DNA from: Streptomyces umbrinus
Lineage (GTDB): Bacteria; Actinomycetota; Actinomycetes; Streptomycetales; Streptomycetaceae
NCBI RefSeq assembly: GCF_030817415.1
Contig: NZ_JAUSZI010000002.1
Coordinates: forward strand, 5,828,001-5,892,000
DNA: 64,000 nucleotides
Direction of reading: 5' to 3'
Part shown: in pieces, positions 43,537 to 52,019 of the stretch
How positions within the stretch are numbered: the first letter of the stretch is position 1
Layout: each line of letters opens with the position of its first letter
Position numbers and translations under genes: made by a program
The notes under the pieces: generated by a model
The model's database searches: none
What the model was told of the DNA's origin: nothing
The model's input: only the letters and a program-made list of their open reading frames with translations

Positions 43537-44273
43537 GACACCGCGGGCTTGATCAGATACCCCGCACCACGCCGGGTGTGGATCATCGGCTCACGACCGG
43601 CGTCTATCTTGCGGCGCAGATAGGAGATGTAGAGCTCGACGACGTTGGCCTGGCCGCCGAAGTCGTACGACCACACGCGGTCGAGGATCTGCGCCTTGCT
43701 GAGCACCCGGCGCGGGTTGCGCATCAGGAAGCGCAGCAGCTCGAACTCGGTCGCGGTGAGGTGGATGCCCTCGCCGGCCCGCGACACCTCGTGGCTGTCC
43801 TCGTCCAGGGTGAGGTCACCGACGACGAGCACGGAGTCGGAGCGGCGGTCGGCGGCACCGGAGCGGCGGATGAGCCCGCGCAGCCGGGCCACGACCTCTT
43901 CGAGGCTGAAGGGCTTGGTGACGTAGTCGTCGCCGCCGGCCGTCAGGCCCGCGATCCGGTCCTCGACCGCGTCCTTGGCGGTGAGGAAGAGAACGGGCAC
44001 GTCGGGCAGCTCGCGGCGCAGCCGGCCGAGGACGGCGAGACCGTCCATGTCGGGCAGCATCATGTCCAGCACCACGGCGTCGGGCCGGAACTCGCGCGCG
44101 GTCTGCACCGCACCGGTCCCGTCACCCGCGCTGCGGATCTGCCAGCCTTCATAGCGAAGGGCCATGGACAACAGCTCGGTGATCGACAGCTCGTCGTCCA
44201 CCACAAGCACTCGGACGGGGCTCCCGTCCGGCCTCAGCAGTTCGGTGCGCCCCTGGGGCGAGGTCGTGGTCAT
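43533..44273 (-). CDS. OmpR/PhoB-type response regulator
   Basis: A 246-residue regulator. The receiver domain has phospho-acceptor D70 (DAVVLDMMLPDMDG), acidic pair DDE at 26-28, and K in FLTAKDAVEDRIAGL. The C-terminal winged helix is GIHLTATEFELLRFLMRNPRRVLSKAQILDRVWSYDFGGQANVVELYISYLRRKID. Start ATG 44273 (MTTTSPQGRTELL). First gene of the operon with the kinase and two glycosyltransferases. Confidence 0.93.
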   Translation of the reverse strand: MTTTSPQGRTELLRPDGSPVRVLVVDDELSITELLSMALRYEGWQIRSAGDGTGAVQTAREFRPDAVVLDMMLPDMDGLAVLGRLRRELPDVPVLFLTAKDAVEDRIAGLTAGGDDYVTKPFSLEEVVARLRGLIRRSGAADRRSDSVLVVGDLTLDEDSHEVSRAGEGIHLTATEFELLRFLMRNPRRVLSKAQILDRVWSYDFGGQANVVELYISYLRRKIDAGREPMIHTRRGAGYLIKPAVS

Positions 44274-44484
44274 AGCGCACACATTGCTGGGCTCCTCTGA
44301 GAACACGCTTTCTGAAAGCTGTGAATTTCCTGAGAAACGCACAGGCACCTCTCAGGCAACGCTCTGGGAACTCCTTGCCTCCGCGGACAGCGGTGGGGGA
44401 GGATCCGTCAGCCGCCGGTCATGGTGATCAGGGGGTGGCCTGTGGGGGGCTGTCGTGGCGGGTGGGGACAGAGCTGACGGACCT

Positions 44485-45779
44485 ATGCCTTCGATGGAGG
44501 AACTCAGGCTTCGGGAGGGTCGCAGGTCCCTGTGGATCATCGTGGCCGCCACCGCAGTCTCCCTCCTGCTCGTGCCGTTCGCCCAGTGGCTCCAGCCTTC
44601 CGGGGAGAGCGACCTGGTCACCGGCGCGCAGGGCCCGTTCCCCGCGGCCTTCGGCGCTGAGGCACCGGTCGCGCCCGAGCACGTCATGCGCCGTAAGACG
44701 GGGGAGAGAGTCCTGGTGCACGGCCTGTCCGTGGAGTCGACGACCGACGGCGCACGGGCGGTGAACCTGCGGACCGGCAAGGAGTACTGGCGCTACGAGC
44801 GACAGGACGAGAGCTCCGTCGCGATGTCGTTCGACGTCTCGGAGCGCACCGTGGTGATCGCCTACCGGGAAGCCCTGGTCGGTGTCGATCTGCGCACCGG
44901 CAAGCGGCTGTGGCGTGAGGACCTCGGGGACGGCGAGGCCTTCCGGGGCGTGAGCCTCGGCGCTGGTCAGGCACTGACCGAGGTACCCGGCGCCGTGCGC
45001 GCCTTCGACGAGCGCGACGGCCGGAGCCTGTGGACGGCGAAAACGCCCAAGTCCTGCCCCGAAGTGGGCGTCTACGACGTGTACGCCCTGCCGGACCACG
45101 TGAGCGCGGTCCCGGTGCTGTGCAACGTCGCGAGTCTCGACACGGACGCCGAGCAGTACTACCTCCTGCTCGGCGTCGACAACCGGACGGGGAAGGCCCT
45201 CTGGCAGCGGCGGATCAGCCATCCCAGAGGGACGGTCAGGGGCGACGCACACACTCTGGCCGCCCCGAAAACACGGACGACTCACCGGCCGTCCAACTGC
45301 TCGACATGAGCCGGGAAGGAGCCACTCCGCGCGCGGACCTGGACACCACCGCGTGGAATCCGGTCGGCGCGGGCAGCGGCACCGTGCTGCTGACCACCGA
45401 TGCCCAGGGCGACGGCGACGGCAACCATGACACCGTCCTGAACGCCTACGACACCGAGGACGGCCGCCTCGCCCGGCGGCTGAAGGCGCCGACCGGCCAG
45501 GAGTACGGCTCAGGTGTGATCGCCGACAGCCGGGTGTACCTCGTGCGCCAGCCCCTCCTCACCAAGGCGGACGCCAAGCGCCGTGTCCGGGGGGCCGAGT
45601 TGCTCGTCCTCGACGCGGACACCGGACGCCCGCTGCACACGCTGCGCCTGCCGGCCATGACCGCGCCCAACGACGATGTCTACTTCATGAAGCTCGACGT
45701 CCACCAGGTCGCCGACGGAGCGCTCAGCCTCTCCTGGCGGGAGCTGTGGACGGACGAGCAACTCATCATCACCGACTGA
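44485..45779 (+). pseudogene. membrane-anchored PQQ-like beta-propeller protein, frameshifted near 45265
   Basis: The N-terminus (ATG 44485) has a basic stretch, one membrane helix (LWIIVAATAVSLLLVPFAQWL) and propeller blades (RAVNLRTGKEYWRYE, LVGVDLRTGKRLWRED, VRAFDERDGRSLWTAK). The first frame stops at 45309 after a nonsense tail. The second half continues in another frame (ENTDDSPAVQLLDMSREGATPRADLDTTAWNPVGAGSG… to 45779, with LLVLDADTGRPLHTLRLP). One missing C in the CCCC at 45263-45266 restores …LAAPENTDD… and gives 431 residues. It is divergent from the two-component operon. Confidence 0.8.
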
Positions 45780-45827
45780 CCCCCGCCGCCTGTTCTTTCC
45801 TCCGCCCATGCCTCCCCTTACAGCTCC

Positions 45828-46848
45828 TCACAGCCCGAACAGCCGCGCCCCGTTGTCGTGACAGACCGCCCGGAGCCACTCGTCCCCGAGGCCGAGCCCT
45901 TCCAGCACACGCAGCTGATGGACGTACGGATAGGGGATGTTGGGGAAGTCGGTCCCGAGCAGGATCCGGTCACCGAGGTCGGCGAGCCGGGGGAACGCCC
46001 GCCGGGGGAACGGGGCGAACTGCTCGCTGAAGTCCGTGAACGCCATCGTCGTGTCCAGCCGCACCTCGCCGAACCGCTCGGCGAGGCCGAGAAAGTCCTC
46101 GTACTCCGGCATCCCCATGTGCGCGAACACCAGCCGCAGCCGCGGATGCCGCGCGAGCACCCGCCCGATCGGGTCGGGCCCGGTGTGTTTGCCGGGCGAG
46201 GGCCCCGAACCGCAGTGGATCACGACGGGCATCCCGGCCTCGGCGAGCAACCCCCAGGCCGGATCGAGGAGTTCGTCGGCCGGATCGTACGCCCCCACCT
46301 GGACGTGCGCCTTGAAGACCCGCGCGCCCTCGTCCACCGCCTTCTGGACGTACGCCGCCACGCCCGGCTCCGGGAAGAGGGTCGCCGTATGGAGACAGCC
46401 GGGGGTCCGGCCGGCGAACTCGACAGCCCACTGGTTCAGCCACTCGGCCATGCCCGGCTTGTGCGGGTAGAGCATGGCGGTGAACGCCCGCACCCCGAAC
46501 TCCCGGAGCAGCCCGACCCGTTCGCGCTCCTCGGCCCGGTAGGTGATGGGCCACTCGACACCACCGGTCAGCGGCCCGAGCGCGTCGAAGTACTCCCAGA
46601 CCTTCTTCAGGACCCGCTCGGGCATGAAGTGGGTATGGACGTCGACGAGCCCGGGAAGCCCGAGCCCATTCCCAGAACAGCCGCACTTCAGCGGCCTCGT
46701 CCGACGTGCCGTACCCGTCCGGCCCGTCGTGCCCGTCCGACGTGCCGTGCCCGTCCGTCCTGCCGTCGCCGTCCGGCCGGTCGGTCCCGTCCGCCTCGTC
46801 CGCCCCGCTCACCTCGTCCGCCCCGCTCGCCCCGTCAGCCGTGCTCAC
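45828..46848 (-). pseudogene. amidohydrolase (TIM-barrel), frameshifted near 46666
   Basis: The frame from ATG 46625 to 45828 (265 aa) is an amidohydrolase-2 type enzyme (YPHKPGMAEWLNQWAVEF, KAHVQVGAYDPADELLDPAWGLLAEAGMPVVIHCGSG, LVFAHMGMPEYEDF, LGTDFPNIPYPY). The metal-binding H-T-H of GLPGLVDVHTHF lies just upstream of that ATG in the same frame but without a start codon. Further upstream an open frame ends …AAEVRLFWEW. Removing one G from GGG at 46665-46667 joins FWEW-LGLPGLVDVHTHFMPERV and gives 339 residues from GTG 46848. The joined N-terminus is Asp/Gly-rich low complexity. Confidence 0.7.
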
Positions 46849-47239
46849 GCTCGAACCCATGGCTTCGCTCGACCTTGGCGACGTGCAGGGTGTAGCGCTC
46901 GTACCACTGGGCACGCCCGCGCTTCTGCGCCGCCCGGTGCTCGGCATTGGTCCGCCACTCCTCGACGGCGTCCGCGTCGCGGAAGTACCCGACGGTGATG
47001 GACAGCCCGCCGGGGGAACCCGCGTAGTCCATCCCGAGGTATCCCGGGATCTTCTCCACCAGCTCCTCCATCCGCTCGTTGGTCTCGCCGTACCCGCCGG
47101 CCACTCCCTCCCGTCCGCCCTCCTCCGTCTTCACCGAGGTGAACACGACGGCGTAGTACGGCGGTTCGTAGGCGGCGACGGGCACAACGGAGGCAGCAGA
47201 GGCACCGTCGGCGACAGGCGCAATGAAGTGATCGCTCAT
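46835..47239 (-). CDS. antibiotic biosynthesis monooxygenase (ABM) domain protein
   Basis: A 134-residue protein: YYAVVFTSVKTEEGGREGVAGGYGETNERMEELVEKIPGYLGMDYAGSPGGLSITVGYFRDADAVEEWRTNAEHRAAQKRGRAQWYERYTLHVAKVERSHGF, the ferredoxin-like ABM fold (AEHRAAQ…WYERY pattern). ATG 47239 is chosen (MSDHFIAPV). The fold covers heme-degrading and quinone-forming monooxygenases; the activity here is unknown. It overlaps the start region of the amidohydrolase gene and is probably cotranscribed with it. Confidence 0.85.
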   Translation of the reverse strand: MSDHFIAPVADGASAASVVPVAAYEPPYYAVVFTSVKTEEGGREGVAGGYGETNERMEELVEKIPGYLGMDYAGSPGGLSITVGYFRDADAVEEWRTNAEHRAAQKRGRAQWYERYTLHVAKVERSHGFEREHG

Positions 47240-47344
47240 GTCGTCCACTCTCGGCCCCGCCGTCGCACCACGTCCAGGGCCTTTGCCCAAGGGGATCCAC
47301 GAGGGATCGATCTCTTGACCATTCCGCCCGCCTCCACCCCTCCC

Positions 47345-48223
47345 TCAGAAGAGCCCGCCCTGAACCCCACCGAACTCCCGCACAGGCACGGTGACTTCAC
47401 GTCGCCCATCCCGCTCACCTCCGCCGACCCCGGTCAGTTCCCAGCCGGTCATGAGCCGAGTGTCGAGCACGACGACCCCACGTCCGGTCCGCAGATGCAG
47501 ATCGGGCCCGGCGGCGGCGACGAGCTCCCCGCTCACGACACCGCCTGCCACGAGCTCACCGACGACACCGGCGGCGGGCGGCAACCCGCCGAGCCCGAAG
47601 ACCTCCGCATGATCGACGGCCGCGAACGGCATCCGCTCCAACGCCTCGGGCCACCCGCCCAGCCCCACGGCCCGGGCATGCAGCTCCCGGACCTCCGCCG
47701 CCCGCACCCCCGCGTCCGGCAACTCGCTCCGCACGGCCCGCTTGGCGTCGTACGGAATCCGGTCCGGCACCCCCAGCGCCGTACGCAGCAACTCCTCACT
47801 CCGCCGGGCCGCCATCAGCGGTCCCCGCCCCAGCCAGGTGAAGACGACGGCGCCCTGCTCCAGCAGCCGCGCGGACCCGCGTTCGACGGCCGTGATCCCG
47901 ACCTTGACCAACCCGGGTCCGAACCACGCCAGATAGACGGAGTAGGGCCGTGGATCGTCGGCGATGGTGTCCGCGGCGACGGAGTGGGCCCGGTCCAGCC
48001 GCCCGCACTCCTCACACCGGGCCCCGACACTCCGCCCGGACACCGCGGCCCCCGAAGGACAGCTGTTCCCCCGCGCCCCCACACATGTCCGCCCGCCCTC
48101 ACCGGCAACGGCGAACGCAACCCGCTTCCCCCACGGCAACGCACTTCGACGCCCCCCGTCCCACGTCAGCACGGGCCCTTCTCCGCCCCACCGAAGCCCC
48201 GTGCATTTCCACACCTGTGCCAT
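47345..48223 (-). CDS. DUF2797 domain protein
   Basis: A 292-residue protein starting MAQVWKCTGLRWGGEGPVLTWDGG. It carries four cysteines in a zinc-finger-like arrangement (C in GNSCPSG and CEECGR) followed by YSVYLAWFGPGLVKVGITAVERGSARLLEQGAVVFTWLGRGPLMAARRSEELL, a GIY-YIG-like core (YLAWF…VKVGIT) that is typical of DUF2797. Nuclease activity is possible but unproven. The ATG overlaps the stop of a short upstream frame by one base (TGATG). Confidence 0.82.
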   Translation of the reverse strand: MAQVWKCTGLRWGGEGPVLTWDGGRRSALPWGKRVAFAVAGEGGRTCVGARGNSCPSGAAVSGRSVGARCEECGRLDRAHSVAADTIADDPRPYSVYLAWFGPGLVKVGITAVERGSARLLEQGAVVFTWLGRGPLMAARRSEELLRTALGVPDRIPYDAKRAVRSELPDAGVRAAEVRELHARAVGLGGWPEALERMPFAAVDHAEVFGLGGLPPAAGVVGELVAGGVVSGELVAAAGPDLHLRTGRGVVVLDTRLMTGWELTGVGGGERDGRREVTVPVREFGGVQGGLF

Positions 48224-48338
48224 CACTCACGAGCGTAGAGGGCACCACTGACAACGCGACGTCCGTCGGCAATGCGCCACCCCTTGGGCAACACGACGAC
48301 CGTCAGTCCCTCAGACCACGGACTCGGAGGAAGCGGAC

Positions 48339-48755
48339 TCAGAGGGGGCGAGACCCCGAGGCGGCATCCGGCCGCAGCACGCCCTGGGCACCCGGCACCC
48401 CCGGCATCCCCTGCACCCCCTGGGCGGAGACAGCCACGTCGGTGGTGCTCACCGAGCGCCCCCGCCCGGCCAGCCGGCACCCGACACACGCGGGGTGCCC
48501 GGCCCGCGCGGCACGGTCGCGCACCCGCATACCCCGCTCCGCCACCGGCCGGATCCCGGGCGGTTTGCCCCACCCCGCCAGATGCAGCCCCCAGGTGACC
48601 AGCACACCGAGCCCCACGACGCCGATACCCAGCCAGATCCAGGCCGCGGACCCCAGACACATCCCGACCCCGGCCACCGAAGTGCCCACAACGGCGACAG
48701 CGCAACCGGTCCACCCGGCGACGGTGTGCCCCTCGTCATGGTGATGCCCGCTCAT
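48339..48755 (-). CDS. HGxxPAAW-family small membrane protein
   Basis: A 138-residue protein. ATG 48755 has a near-perfect RBS (AGGAGGTACGTAC). The N-terminus MSGHHHDEGHTVAGWTG matches the HGxxPAAW motif in modified form (HTVAGW). Two membrane helices follow (CAVAVVGTSVAGVGMCLGS, WIWLGIGVVGLGVLVTWGLHLAGW), then a basic cytoplasmic tail with CVGCRLAGRGRS and a Gly/Pro/Val-rich end. In related actinobacteria it is a small conserved membrane protein of unknown role. Confidence 0.8.
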   Translation of the reverse strand: MSGHHHDEGHTVAGWTGCAVAVVGTSVAGVGMCLGSAAWIWLGIGVVGLGVLVTWGLHLAGWGKPPGIRPVAERGMRVRDRAARAGHPACVGCRLAGRGRSVSTTDVAVSAQGVQGMPGVPGAQGVLRPDAASGSRPL

Positions 48756-48830
48756 GTACGTACCTCCTGACTGCGTGACTGCCTGACCGACAGGCCGCCC
48801 AGAATCCACCCGATCCTCGAAGCCAATCCT

Positions 48831-48864
48831 CTTAGCAAGTAAGAAATTTACCTTACGAACTAAG
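48831..48864. promoter_or_regulatory. 34-bp interrupted palindrome, probable MarR operator
   Basis: CTTAG-N3-GTAAG-N8-CTTAC-N3-CTAAG, symmetrical and AT-rich. It lies between the divergent HGxxPAAW and MarR genes, about 60 bp before the MarR start. Confidence 0.75.
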
Positions 48865-48924
48865 GCATCTTCCAGGGGTCGGGCAGGGAGAGAATGAGGA
48901 GCAAGAGAAGAGAAGGAGCAGCGG

Positions 48925-49428
48925 GTGAGCGAGAAGAGGGCGAGCGAGAGTGGCCCGGGCCCGCGTCAGCGCCCGCCGGCCACCCCGGCGGAGACCCTCT
49001 CGGCGATGGACCACGTCATCGCCACGAGCATGGTCGCCCAGCACGAGATGGCCCAGCGCCTGGGCCTGAACGCCTCGGACCTGACCTGCTTCGGCTACGT
49101 CCTGGAGGCGGGCGAGGACCTGCTCACGGCAGGCGACCTGGCCACCCGCGCCCACGTCACCACCGGCGCGGTCACCGGCATCGTCAACCGCCTGGAACGC
49201 GCCGGCTATGTGACCCGCCAACCCGACCCGTCCGACCGCCGCCGCGTACGCGTCGCCCCGGTCCAGGCCGCGGTCGACCGAGTCACCGCCCTCTACGGCC
49301 CGTACTACGCCCGCCTGACCGAACAGTTCAACGACTACTCCCCCGCCGAAATCGCCGTCCTGAACGACTGGTTCACCCGAACCGGCAAGTTGATGAGGGA
49401 CTATCTCGAAGAGATCCGCGGAACCTGA
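48925..49428 (+). CDS. MarR family transcriptional regulator
   Basis: A 167-residue protein. GTG 48925 follows AAGGAG by 7 bases. The winged helix is LTAGDLATRAHVTTGAVTGIVNRLERAGYVTRQPDPSDRRRVRVAPVQAA, with dimerisation helices on both sides (MDHVIATSMVAQHEMAQRLGLNASDLTCFGYVLEAG; VLNDWFTRTGKLMRDYLEEI). Last chromosomal gene before the tRNA-Arg attachment site. The palindrome at 48831-48864 is its likely operator. Confidence 0.9.
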   Translation: MSEKRASESGPGPRQRPPATPAETLSAMDHVIATSMVAQHEMAQRLGLNASDLTCFGYVLEAGEDLLTAGDLATRAHVTTGAVTGIVNRLERAGYVTRQPDPSDRRRVRVAPVQAAVDRVTALYGPYYARLTEQFNDYSPAEIAVLNDWFTRTGKLMRDYLEEIRGT

Positions 49429-49479
49429 CCGCCAGCCTTCTCTGCCACACACCCCAACGCCCGCCCACCCCAACGCAAG

Positions 49480-49506
49480 AGGCCCCGGACTCACCGTCCG
49501 GGGCCT
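49480..49506. terminator. terminator downstream of the tRNA-Arg 3' end
   Basis: AGGCCCCGGAC / GTCCGGGGCCT with a short loop. It sits 10 bp beyond the tRNA-Arg 3' end (tRNA on the minus strand) and also closes the MarR gene. Confidence 0.8.
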
Positions 49507-49516
49507 GTTACCTGTG

Positions 49517-49558
49517 TGCACTCGGCAGGATTCGAACCTGCAACCTTCTGATCCGTAG
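49517..49558 (-). other. attachment-site remnant: 3' half of tRNA-Arg(ACG)
   Basis: On the minus strand this reads CTACGGA (anticodon loop, ACG), TCAGA, variable loop AGGT, T arm TGCAGG-TTCGAATC-CTGC, then the acceptor strand CGAGTGC, matching the 3' half of an actinobacterial tRNA-Arg(ACG). The 5' half is missing: to the right of 49558 the sequence becomes unrelated (TCTATATAGATCGG). The boundary falls in the anticodon loop, a usual crossover point. The element therefore lies to the right. Confidence 0.85.
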
Positions 49559-49623
49559 CTCTATATAGATCGGTCAGTGGCGGTCATACAGGTCGCCGTT
49601 GAGCTCCCAACAGAGCTTGGCGG

Positions 49624-49827
49624 TCAAGGTTGGTTGCTGTGGTTGCGGTACATCGCTGCTGTACCGCCTCCACCGAGCAGCAAGGTGAGGAACACCGCGA
49701 CATCCGAATAGGCACCGATGATTTGGGCGCACGGAGCTGATGCGAGCACCAACACGACGATGACTGTGATCAGCCACAGGCGCAGACGAGGGTTTGACAC
49801 AGCCTCTGGGGCAAAGGGCACACTCAT
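49624..49827 (-). CDS. small membrane protein (67 aa)
   Basis: ATG 49827 with GAGAGG about 6-12 bases upstream. Two hydrophobic helices (LWLITVIVVLVLASAPCAQIIG and SDVAVFLTLLLGGGGTAAMY) and a short polar tail. First gene inside the element. It resembles the small membrane proteins common in such elements; no function assigned. Confidence 0.6.
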   Translation of the reverse strand: MSVPFAPEAVSNPRLRLWLITVIVVLVLASAPCAQIIGAYSDVAVFLTLLLGGGGTAAMYRNHSNQP

Positions 49828-49916
49828 AGCTGGACCTCTCCATGGGGTTCGCTGCCCGCCCCGCTGCTCTCGCCTGGAAGTCTGAGCGGTTGGGCGGGCC
49901 CTTGGCTTGGACGAGA

Positions 49917-50310
49917 CCGTAGCAACGGATGAGTCTGAAGCGAGCAGCCCTGAAGGCCACTTCGGTGACTCTCAGCTGTCAACGTTTGGACACAGTCACA
50001 GAACGTTATTGCAGGCCTCTTCCGAGGCACCGACTTAGGGAAAGCAGATTCCACCGTCTCTCAACCTTGAGCAAGAACTCGCAGTTGGCAGGCATGAACA
50101 GATGTCGCCAGAAGGCCTGCGCAGTGAGGGTTGGCTCTTCGCGGGAGGAGCTGTAACAACGGGTGAGCCTGAACTATGGAACCCGAAGATGGCATGAGGG
50201 TTCTCGCTGTCAACGTTTGGCTACACCTCACGGGACCACCATTGAGAAAATGCTGGTGGAAACGCCGCATTGTGGAGAGCAGATTCCGCCAGTGCTCGCC
50301 TCTTGAGCCA
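49917..50310. repeat. diverged ~233-bp direct duplication
   Basis: Blocks recur in the same order about 233 bp apart: GTAGCAACGGATGAGTCTGAA (49919) / TGTAACAACGGGTGAGCCTGAA (50152); CTGTCAACGTTTGG (49976 / 50207); GCAGATTCC (50044 / 50279); CTTGAGC (50066 / about 50302). Between them similarity is low. The minus-strand readings share peptides (CVQTLTA / CSQTLTA, QTHPLL / QAHPLL) but have no RBS, so I do not call genes. Confidence 0.7.
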
Positions 50311-50460
50311 CAGTCCACCGCTAGTAGCCCTGAGTAAGGCCGATTTCCGCCGTATCAGCGGCGCTGCTGGGACCGTCAGCCCGTCGAGATCTGGCGCTCG
50401 ACAACTGAGCACGACGGCCAGCAGACAGTCAGGGCGCCAGCAAGGTCATGTCCCTCATGG

Positions 50461-50508
50461 CGGAGCAGGCGGCAGGAATCGAACTCGTGCTCTCAGCCTG
50501 GGAAACTG
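50461..50508 (-). other. decayed 3' half of tRNA-Gly(CCC), possible old attachment site
   Basis: Minus strand: CAGTTTCCCAGGCTGAG (anticodon arm, CCC), then CACGAG-TTCGATT-CCTGC (T arm with broken pairing) and CGCCTGCTCCG (acceptor strand). It resembles the 3' half of a Streptomyces tRNA-Gly with several mutations; no 5' half is present. The rest of 50311-50812 holds no gene I can support. Confidence 0.5.
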
Positions 50509-50812
50509 CGGTGCTGGTGCCGTGCCGGCTTGGCTGCGACTTCGCGCACTAGGCAGACCTTGTAGGACTTGTGTGCGCCTTGGCCGCTGGCGGACTGGGC
50601 CGAAATTTCACCCGACCCAGTTCGCCAGCCCCTGCCCTCGTTCTGCGCTGACGAGAGGGCGAGCACCGCCTCAGGAGTTCGATCACCGGCTGCCTACGAG
50701 GGCCGCGGGTACGGCGCCGATGGGCGCCCGTGTGTGCTGGTGTACGCCCTCGTTGATGTCAGGCGTCAGCCCCAGAGTTTGGCCTGTGGCTCCTACCAGT
50801 GGATCGCTCTCG

Positions 50813-51022
50813 CTAACGGCTGCGCCGATCAGCCCGCCTACTGATGAACAGGAGAACAGCGGTCACGACCGCCAAACCCACGATGATCGCTGCGGCCCGG
50901 AACTCGATCACAGCCATCACGATCACGAACCCCAACGCCAGCAGACAGCCAAGCGCCGTCGTGGGCCGTACCCGGTGAGTTCGGCGCCTGTCTCTCCAGG
51001 GATGTTCCTCGTGATAGGCCAT
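50813..51022 (-). CDS. small membrane protein (69 aa)
   Basis: ATG 51022 with AGGGAGG 5-11 bases upstream. A charged N-terminus (MAYHEEHPWRDRRRTHRVRP) precedes two helices (ALGCLLALGFVIVMAVIEF, AAIIVGLAVVTAVLLFI) and a basic end. Likely a real gene of the element; function unknown. Confidence 0.65.
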   Translation of the reverse strand: MAYHEEHPWRDRRRTHRVRPTTALGCLLALGFVIVMAVIEFRAAAIIVGLAVVTAVLLFISRRADRRSR

Positions 51023-51254
51023 CGGAGACCTCCCTGAGTCGCCCTCTCACCAGGCTGCCTCATGGCGACGTGATACGCATGTGCGCTCCCTGCCTCGACC
51101 GCGGGTAGTCGCGGACTTGACTGTGCCTCTCACCTGCCGCAATGGTCCACAGGTGTGCGCGGTTGTCCGCCGCTGTGCGTCGGCGTTGTCACGCAGTTAG
51201 ACACTCAGCGCCCCGGTCTGGCGATCGTCCCTTCGGTGCTCCAAGCGCTGCCGA

Positions 51255-52010
51255 CTAACGACCGATCGGAACCTCGTAGACGATCTCGCAGAGAGCCGCG
51301 GGCACCACAATGTCTGCCGTCTCCACGGGCTGGCCGTCGTCGCTGTAGTACGTCCGGCGAATGTGCGTGACCAGCGAGGTCTTCTGGATACCGAGAAGTG
51401 ACGCCTCCTCGGCGGTCGCTTGCCGTGGCTCCGGCTGCTCCACGGTGTGGCTGACGGTGACGCCGATCTCGGCCATACGGTTTACGACACCTGCCCCGGC
51501 GTGCGGTCCTCCCTCCGGGAGGACGACGAGAGTTCCGCCGGTGAGGTCGTACGGCTCCCAACTCGTCGACAGCTGCACCGGCTTGCCGTCGGCGAGGAAC
51601 TCGTACGCGGTACGGACGCATAGGTCGCCCTCGGCGATACCGAGACGCGCCGCGATATCCGCAGGCGCCGGCACTTTGGCGTCGGTCCGGCTCTCCCAGT
51701 CGCCCTGCCTACCCACGGTCTTCATGTCCGCGCGAAACGGTGAGCCCTCGGGCTGCTCGCGCGCCGACGAACGAACAACCCGTACACGCCGCCGGGGCTC
51801 GGCGACGTAGGTGCCAGAACCGGCGCGCCCCTCCAGAACACCCTGGGAGATCAGCAACTCCTGTGCTCGGCGCACCACGTTCTCGCCCACGCCGCACTCC
51901 TGGCCGATCTCGGCGCGGGAGGGGAGCCGGTCTCCCGGTGTCCACTCGTGCTCCGAGATCCGCCGCCGGAGTTCGTCGGCGATGCGGAGATAGGGCGGTT
52001 GCTCAGGCAT
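51255..52010 (-). CDS. GntR family regulator with UTRA domain (KorSA-like)
   Basis: A 251-residue protein. The winged helix is YLRIADELRRRISEHEWTPGDRLPSRAEIGQECGVGENVVRRAQELLISQGVLEGRAGSGTYVAEP. The UTRA effector domain is about 90-245 (ARLGIAEGDLCVRTAYEFLADGKPVQLSTSWEPYDLTGGTLVVLPEGGPHAG…). It is divergent from a string of small genes with two CTAG palindromes between. GntR proteins of this kind (KorSA of pSAM2) silence transfer and replication of actinomycete integrative elements; the same role here is inferred. Confidence 0.88.
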   Translation of the reverse strand: MPEQPPYLRIADELRRRISEHEWTPGDRLPSRAEIGQECGVGENVVRRAQELLISQGVLEGRAGSGTYVAEPRRRVRVVRSSAREQPEGSPFRADMKTVGRQGDWESRTDAKVPAPADIAARLGIAEGDLCVRTAYEFLADGKPVQLSTSWEPYDLTGGTLVVLPEGGPHAGAGVVNRMAEIGVTVSHTVEQPEPRQATAEEASLLGIQKTSLVTHIRRTYYSDDGQPVETADIVVPAALCEIVYEVPIGR

Positions 52011-52019
52011 GTAGAAAAT

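Noticed and set aside
49517..49558. A working tRNA-Arg gene
   Set aside because: Only the 3' half from the anticodon loop is present; the sequence to the right does not supply a D arm or 5' acceptor strand.
49824..50318. Two minus-strand ORFs with related peptides (CVQTLTA / CSQTLTA)
   Set aside because: Similarity is explained by the 233-bp DNA duplication; neither has an RBS, and Cys/Ser/Leu-rich composition is not protein-like.
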